Made by a program: the position numbers and the translations under genes. The notes below the pieces were generated by a model. That model was given only the letters and a program-made list of their open reading frames with translations. It had not been told where the DNA came from and ran no database searches. DNA of 7,829 nucleotides from UBA668 sp046052275 (GTDB lineage Bacteria; Actinomycetota; Acidimicrobiia; Acidimicrobiales; Ilumatobacteraceae). Positions 4,265 to 7,829 of this stretch are shown piece after piece. Each line of letters starts with the position of its first letter. Position 1 is the stretch's first letter. The DNA lies in assembly GCA_046052275.1 (NCBI GenBank), contig JBJOMQ010000116.1, positions 1 through 7,829 of the forward strand, read 5' to 3'.

Positions 4265-5517
4265 CCGTCCGAGCCTACGGGTCCTACTGCAACGAGCCAG
4301 CGGCTGTCGTCCCACTGCGTGGCCTCGATTCGCCAGCCATCGACCGAGATCGAGCCATTCGACTGCAGGAGGTCGGTGAACGGTGGCATGCCACTGGCCG
4401 TGATCGGCTGGATGACAGTGAGCAGGGAGCGATCCTCGAGATCACGGGTGACCCGGTGCACGGCGATGCCAGCGCTCGGCAAGTGGGCGTTGTAGCCCGA
4501 CGGCACCAGCACCTCGACGGTGAGGAACGTGAGCTCGTCGATGGGCAGCACCAACAGCCGCGTGCCGATCGCTGCCGACTCGAGATCCTCGAGCCATTCG
4601 GTCGACGGCGACAGCGTGAATGATGCCTGGCCCTCGACGACCGTCACCTCGACGTCGCGCAGCCATCCGGCGACGAGACGCTGCACACCGATGGTGTCGG
4701 GTGCGTGGCGCACGTCGGGATCGACCGCCCGCGGCGACGCACTGTCACTCATCACGTCGAGCGCGCTGAGATATGCGCCCGAGTGGAAGTCGACACCGCT
4801 GTGCTGCCAGCCGAGGGTGTGGCCGAGTTCGTGCTCGACGAGATCGAGCGGCGGCCGGTTGCCCCAGGTGTCGGTGAAGTCGGCCGCCCCCACGTACGCA
4901 TAGCGGCGGGACTCGCTCGCGGGGCAATCGGTGACAGATGTATCGGCACATCCGCGACCGCGGTTCGCGAATCCGCCGGGAGCCTGCTCGGCGTGCTGTG
5001 CGTCGGCGACAGCGAGGACGACCGTTGCCGATGGTGACGACCGCTCGAAGGCCTTCTCGACACACGAGACGTAGTCGTCGTTGGGGCCGAGCACTACCTC
5101 GCCACCACCGACGAACTCCTGCGCATAGAGACGGTGCGAGATCGCGGCGAAGTATGGCGCCACGCCGGCGTTGAACTGCTGTGCCAGCTGGTCGACATCG
5201 AGGTCAACACGCAGCGGGAGGCTCGCGTAGAGCTCGGATCTCGAGTCGGACGGCACGCGGCACGCCCACACCTCGATGACATCCCGGCCGATGCGCGGCC
5301 GCTCGAGGCCGCCGATCAGCGACTCGGCGATCGGAGCATCGTCGCCGGGGAGCCGCAGCACCCCGAACGCCACGAGCGCAGCAAGTGCTGCCACCACCGG
5401 AAGCCGGATGACCAGCCGGACCACAGATGGCAGCCAGCGCAGTGATGGCTCCTCCGGCTGAACCTGGGCGGTACTCGGCAGCGGCTGGTCGTGCCCGGTG
5501 TCCGATCCGCCGTCCAT
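4261..5517 (-). CDS. Membrane-anchored zinc metallopeptidase of metzincin type (M6/M11-like), otherwise unnamed
   Basis: Starting at ATG 5517 gives 418 residues. A polar N-terminus (MDGGSDTGHD) is followed by one hydrophobic segment at about 32-54, probably an uncleaved signal anchor with the rest outside the cell. The middle holds HELGHTLGWQH at 229-239 (zinc ligands His229, His233, His239, catalytic Glu230) and a Met-turn candidate LDVMSDSAS (Met256). Then comes DTIGVQRLVAGWL, resembling the segment after the active site in M6/M11 peptidases, and a C-terminal beta-rich part. Four cysteines between the anchor and the active site (86, 152, 190, 198) could form disulfides outside the cell. The substrate is unknown. 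The frame extends to a GTG at 5571, but a TAGCGT hexamer ends 7 bases before ATG 5517, which favours the shorter form. Its TGA overlaps the deaminase GTG. It is divergent from the acyltransferase. Confidence 0.72.
   Translation of the reverse strand: MDGGSDTGHDQPLPSTAQVQPEEPSLRWLPSVVRLVIRLPVVAALAALVAFGVLRLPGDDAPIAESLIGGLERPRIGRDVIEVWACRVPSDSRSELYASLPLRVDLDVDQLAQQFNAGVAPYFAAISHRLYAQEFVGGGEVVLGPNDDYVSCVEKAFERSSPSATVVLAVADAQHAEQAPGGFANRGRGCADTSVTDCPASESRRYAYVGAADFTDTWGNRPPLDLVEHELGHTLGWQHSGVDFHSGAYLSALDVMSDSASPRAVDPDVRHAPDTIGVQRLVAGWLRDVEVTVVEGQASFTLSPSTEWLEDLESAAIGTRLLVLPIDELTFLTVEVLVPSGYNAHLPSAGIAVHRVTRDLEDRSLLTVIQPITASGMPPFTDLLQSNGSISVDGWRIEATQWDDSRWLVAVGPVGSDG
4272..4277 (-). promoter_or_regulatory. 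Putative -10 element (TAGGCT) of the cytidine deaminase gene, inside the upstream coding region
   Basis: TAGGCT is followed by CGGACGG and then the GTG start of the deaminase. It is formed by the metalloprotease codons GTA GGC TCG near its 3' end. GTA is an unexpected valine codon in such GC-rich DNA, and it occurs twice in five codons here. The hexamer is identical to that before msrA. Confidence 0.38.
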
Positions 5518-5524
5518 CAGCAGA

Positions 5525-5530
5525 ACGCTA
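5525..5530 (-). promoter_or_regulatory. Putative -10 element (TAGCGT) of the metalloprotease gene
   Basis: On the minus strand TAGCGT is followed by TCTGCTG and the ATG at 5517, a 7-base gap with no ribosome-binding site. It matches the hexamer and spacing in front of the aminotransferase gene. No good -35 hexamer is seen. Confidence 0.42.
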
Positions 5531-5602
5531 CGGCGTTGGGCCGCGGCCACGCGTCGCACCAGCAGCGACACTCCACGGCCAGCGCACAGCGCCCCACCGT
5601 GC

Positions 5603-5608
5603 CATCAT
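5603..5608 (+). promoter_or_regulatory. Possible degenerate -10 element (CATCAT) of the acyltransferase gene
   Basis: CATCAT keeps the conserved second A and final T of TAnnnT but starts with C. It is followed by CTGCCG and then the ATG at 5615, the same 6-base gap as before msrA and the amidase-like gene. Taken alone this would not be reported. It is listed for the shared geometry. Confidence 0.22.
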
Positions 5609-5614
5609 CTGCCG

Positions 5615-6388
5615 ATGCGCGTCTCGCCCGCCCGTCGGCTGCTGCTCGGCAATCCGGTGTCCCGCACCGTGCTGTCGGCGTGGGGTTGGCTCACCATCGT
5701 CTTGCTCGTCATCGTCTGGACGTTCCTCGTCTTCATCACGTGGATTGTCACCGCCCCGTTCGACCGCGGCCGGTACTGGCCCGGTTGGGTGTTCCGCAAG
5801 ATCTGTGTCGTCCACAACTGGATCAACCCGCTCTGGCGCTTCCACACCAGCGGCGTGAAGGTGAACGATCCACGCCACCCGTACGTGGTCGTCTGCAACC
5901 ACGAGAGCTTCGTCGACATGCTGCTCATCTCGCACCTGCCGTGGGAGATGAAGTGGATGTCGAAGGACATGCTCTTCAAGATCCCGTTCCTCGGGTGGAT
6001 GATGCGGATGTCGGGTGACATCTACCTGGTGCGCGGCAGCAAGGCCAGCATCGTGAAGGCGGTCGACGACTCGCACGACCGGCTGCGCAAGCGCGTGAGC
6101 GTGATGATGTTCCCCGAAGGCACGCGCAGCAGCGACGGGGGACTCGGGCCGTTCAAGGATGGCGCCTTCCGAATCGCCATCGATGCGCAGGTGCCGATCC
6201 TCCCACTGGTGCTCAGCGGCACCCGCGAGGCCCTCAACAAGGGCGACTGGCGGATGAACGTGACATCGGCAGAGGTGCGCGTACTCGAGCCGATTCCCAC
6301 CACAGGACTCACCTCCGCCGACGTCGCCAGCCTGCGCGACCGCACCCGGCAGCTCATTGCCGACGAACTGGCGAAGATGCGAGGCTGA
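5615..6388 (+). CDS. 1-acyl-sn-glycerol-3-phosphate acyltransferase (PlsC-like)
   Basis: This membrane-bound acyltransferase is predicted to acylate lysophosphatidic acid to phosphatidic acid in phospholipid synthesis. The 257-residue product starts with a basic stretch (MRVSPARRLL), then a long hydrophobic segment at about 22-46. The catalytic motif is NHESFVD (95-101, the NHx4D box with His96 and Asp101), followed by WMSKDMLFKIPFLGW (114-128), a GDIYLVRG strand (134-141), the substrate-phosphate-binding FPEGTRS (166-172) and the IPLP-like VPILPLVLSG (193-202). All four usual PlsC blocks are present. ATG 5615 is preferred over an open frame to 5498, because the extension is polar and antisense to the metalloprotease start region. 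The MarR gene begins 4 bp after the stop, so the two are probably cotranscribed. The acyl acceptor is inferred from the family; a lyso-lipid acyltransferase with another acceptor is possible. Confidence 0.9.
   Translation: MRVSPARRLLLGNPVSRTVLSAWGWLTIVLLVIVWTFLVFITWIVTAPFDRGRYWPGWVFRKICVVHNWINPLWRFHTSGVKVNDPRHPYVVVCNHESFVDMLLISHLPWEMKWMSKDMLFKIPFLGWMMRMSGDIYLVRGSKASIVKAVDDSHDRLRKRVSVMMFPEGTRSSDGGLGPFKDGAFRIAIDAQVPILPLVLSGTREALNKGDWRMNVTSAEVRVLEPIPTTGLTSADVASLRDRTRQLIADELAKMRG
6381..6384 (+). promoter_or_regulatory. Ribosome-binding site (GAGG) supporting the MarR GTG start
   Basis: GAGG overlaps the last codons of the acyltransferase and lies 8 bases before GTG 6393. It is the only clear Shine-Dalgarno-like sequence found before a gene start in the main block, and it decides between GTG 6393 and upstream in-frame codons. 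Confidence 0.5.
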
Positions 6389-6392
6389 CGGC

Positions 6393-6914
6393 GTGCCCCG
6401 GCTCTTCGCCAGCGACGACAACGACGACCTCGTGCGGGCCGAGCGCGACGTGCGGGCAGCGTTCACCGGCGTCGACCTCGACCTGCGGGCACTCTCGACG
6501 GTCAGCAACATCTTCAGGGCTGCCACTGCTGTGCGCAATCACATGGAGAATGTGGTGCTCGCCCAGCACGACCTCTCGTGGAGCGCCTTCACGACGCTCT
6601 TCGTGCTGCGCGTCTGGGGCGAGACCGACGCGCGGTCACTGGCCGCCGAGGCGGGGATCACAGCAGCGACGCTCACCGGCGTGATGAAGACCCTCGAATC
6701 GCGCGGCCTGCTGCGCCGGCGGGCCGACAGCACCGACGGCCGGCGGGTGATCGTGTCGCTCACGCCGGCCGGCAGGCGTGCGGTGAACGACATCATGCCG
6801 TCGTTCAACCGCCACGAGGGGCTCGTCACGCAGGCACTCACCGACGACGAGAACGACGAACTGGCGCGCGGATTGCGCGTCATCCTGCGCACCGTCGACG
6901 CCCTCGACCTCTGA
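6393..6914 (+). CDS. MarR-family winged-helix transcriptional regulator
   Basis: The 173-residue protein is a likely dimeric DNA-binding repressor. Helices at about 32-60 (LRALSTVSNIFRAAT) would form the dimer interface. The winged helix covers roughly 62-125, with LSWSAFTTLFVLRVWGE, then the DARSLAAEAGIT helix, the recognition helix TAATLTGVMKTLESRGLL (90-107) and the wing with the Asp-x-x-Asp-Gly-Arg-Arg motif (112-118) and VSLTPAGR. GTG 6393 is chosen because it follows the acyltransferase TGA by 4 bp and has GAGG at 6381-6384, 8 bases upstream. The frame also runs upstream into the acyltransferase. Unlike its neighbours it has no TAnnnT hexamer before the start, consistent with translation from a shared mRNA. 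The ligand and targets are unknown. Control of the adjacent acyltransferase or of itself is only a guess. Confidence 0.85.
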   Translation: MPRLFASDDNDDLVRAERDVRAAFTGVDLDLRALSTVSNIFRAATAVRNHMENVVLAQHDLSWSAFTTLFVLRVWGETDARSLAAEAGITAATLTGVMKTLESRGLLRRRADSTDGRRVIVSLTPAGRRAVNDIMPSFNRHEGLVTQALTDDENDELARGLRVILRTVDALDL

Positions 6915-6955
6915 CGCACGCCGTCAACTAGGCGGGCCCTGCTGGCCGCGCTGCG

Positions 6956-7699
6956 TCAGCGCGACGCCGACCAGGCCGATGCCTCAGCCACCAGCCACGC
7001 GAACGCTGGGTCGACCCGGTCGCTGAGCATCTCCGGGTGCCACTGCACGGCGAACACCTCGGGGCGGCCATCCACCTCGAAGGCCTCCACCACACCGTCA
7101 TGCGATGTGCCGGTGACCACGATGCCGCGGCCGGGCGTGCCGACCGCCTGGTGGTGCAGGCTGTTGGTGGTGGTCTCGGTGCCGTACAGCGCCTCGGCGC
7201 GGCTGCCCGGCGACACGCGCACCGTGTGGCAGCGCTCGATGCGGGGAAGGTCCCAGCGTGCGTGCACTGATGCCTCATCGAGGTGCTGGATCAGCGTTCC
7301 GCCGAGGGCGATGTTCAGCAGCTGGGCACCGCGGCACACGCACAGCATCGGCAGTCGAACTTCGAGCGCAGCGGCGATGAGCGCGAGCTCCCAGTCGTCT
7401 CGCTCTCGCTCGACGGGGCCCAGTTCAGGATGCGGATCGTGCCCGTACAGCGATGGATCCGGATCGGCGCCGCCGGTCATCACCAGGCCGTCGAGCCGGC
7501 GCACGATGAGCTGTGGCGAGGTGTTGCGCGTCAGCTGCACCGGCAGGCCGCCGGCGCGCTCGATCACCTTCGGGTACTCGCTGAGGTGCACGTCGACTTC
7601 CTCGCCGTGGAGCGCCGCGTAGTCGAACAGGGGAATGCGCTCGGCGGGCCAGCGGCGACCCGAGAGGCCGATAAGCGGAGCGGCTGCCGTGGATGCCAT
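6956..7699 (-). CDS. Class I glutamine amidotransferase-like peptidase C26 (gamma-glutamyl-GABA hydrolase family)
   Basis: This family cleaves gamma-glutamyl amides, as PuuD does with gamma-glutamyl-GABA in putrescine breakdown. From ATG 7699 the product has 247 residues. It begins with PLIGLSGRRWP and contains YPKVIERAGGLPV, the LDGLVMTGGADPDPSLYG oxyanion-side loop, the nucleophile elbow LCVCRGAQLLNIALGG (Cys122), TNSLHHQAV, and the QWHPEM box with the catalytic His221 and Glu223. The triad is complete. A GTG at 7717 would overlap the upstream P450 stop by 10 bp. ATG 7699 lies 8 bp after that stop and keeps the usual family start, so it is preferred. Cotranscription with the P450 is likely. 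No puuA, puuB or puuC relatives are visible, so the putrescine role is not supported by context, and other gamma-glutamyl substrates are possible. It is convergent with the MarR gene, 41 bp apart. Confidence 0.88.
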   Translation of the reverse strand: MASTAAAPLIGLSGRRWPAERIPLFDYAALHGEEVDVHLSEYPKVIERAGGLPVQLTRNTSPQLIVRRLDGLVMTGGADPDPSLYGHDPHPELGPVERERDDWELALIAAALEVRLPMLCVCRGAQLLNIALGGTLIQHLDEASVHARWDLPRIERCHTVRVSPGSRAEALYGTETTTNSLHHQAVGTPGRGIVVTGTSHDGVVEAFEVDGRPEVFAVQWHPEMLSDRVDPAFAWLVAEASAWSASR

Positions 7700-7707
7700 G
7701 GACTCGG

Positions 7708-7829
7708 TCAGGCCCACTCGACGCGGACTGGCAGCCGCTTGATGCCGCAGATGAAGTTCGAGCGCAGTCGTTCGATGGGACCGTCGATGCTCACCGACTT
7801 CATCCGCGGCAGCATCTCCTCGAACAGCA
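7708..7829 (-). CDS. Cytochrome P450, C-terminal 39 residues only
   Basis: The minus-strand frame entering from the right edge encodes LFEEMLPRMKSVSIDG, then PIERLRSNFICGIKRLP, then VRVEWA and a TGA at 7708-7710. This is the characteristic tail of bacterial cytochromes P450: the helix after the heme region with L-P-R-x-x-x-V/I, and the closing beta-hairpin R-S-N-F-x-x-G-I-K-x-L-P-V. The heme-ligand cysteine and the I-helix lie outside the window, so neither activity nor subfamily can be judged. It precedes the peptidase C26 gene by 8 bp in the same direction. The substrate is unknown. Confidence 0.8.
   Translation of the reverse strand, partial: LFEEMLPRMKSVSIDGPIERLRSNFICGIKRLPVRVEWA

Noticed and set aside
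3203..4495. Plus-strand open frame of 430 codons opposite the aminotransferase and deaminase
   Set aside because: It is a shadow frame caused by high GC on the antisense strand. It has no motif and spans three well-supported minus-strand genes.
5528..6538. Minus-strand open frame of 336 codons opposite the acyltransferase
   Set aside because: It is His/Asp/Arg-rich shadow sequence of a gene with intact NHx4D and FPEGTR motifs.
6915..6955. Possible terminator hairpin (GGCC-CTGCT-GGCC) between the convergent MarR and C26 genes
   Set aside because: The stem is only 4 bp, flanking bases do not pair and no T-run follows on either strand.

Overview
The window is a GC-rich, densely packed chromosomal segment. 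It most resembles a high-GC actinobacterium, perhaps an Acidimicrobiia/Ilumatobacter-like lineage. That placement is inferred from base composition, the actinobacterial-type MsrA with its N-terminal extension, the COG3818-type acetyltransferase and the actinobacterial-style P450 tail. No rRNA, tRNA, CRISPR array, insertion sequence or phage gene was seen.

Layout. Positions 1-290 differ from the rest. They are AT-richer (25 G+C of 60 at 121-180) and carry, on the minus strand, the N-terminus of an M3-family oligopeptidase (1-151) preceded by an unidentified C-terminal coding tail (162 to about 280). On the plus strand, a CaiB/BaiF CoA-transferase C-terminus reads in from about 250 and ends at 578 without its first two-thirds. 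Two unrelated gene ends meet at about 245-285, so this is either a recombination scar or an assembly chimera. From 579 onward the content is coherent: msrA (-), a GNAT acetyltransferase (+), a nitrilase-superfamily omega-amidase-like hydrolase (+), then on the minus strand a tight run of membrane-anchored metzincin-like protease > cytidine deaminase > aminotransferase. Next come a plus-strand pair (PlsC-like acyltransferase, MarR regulator) and a minus-strand pair (3' end of a cytochrome P450, then a class I glutamine amidotransferase-like peptidase C26).

How the genes may work together. The omega-amidase-like hydrolase and the KAT/YbdL-type aminotransferase are convergent, with stops 16 bp apart. 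The families form a known pair: glutamine-dependent transamination of a 2-oxo acid such as 2-oxo-4-methylthiobutanoate yields alpha-ketoglutaramate, which omega-amidase hydrolyses and so pulls the reaction forward. MsrA (methionine repair) lies nearby, so methionine conservation is a loose theme. The acyltransferase and MarR protein look like one transcription unit.

The most striking regulatory signal is that six of the eight genes with a visible start in the main block carry a TAnnnT hexamer ending 6-8 bases before the start codon, with no clear Shine-Dalgarno sequence. This is the geometry of a -10 element driving a leaderless mRNA. A seventh gene (plsC-like) has a one-mismatch version at the same spacing. 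The MarR gene, which follows its neighbour directly, lacks the hexamer and has a GAGG ribosome-binding site instead. No obviously novel multi-gene defence or mobile system is present.
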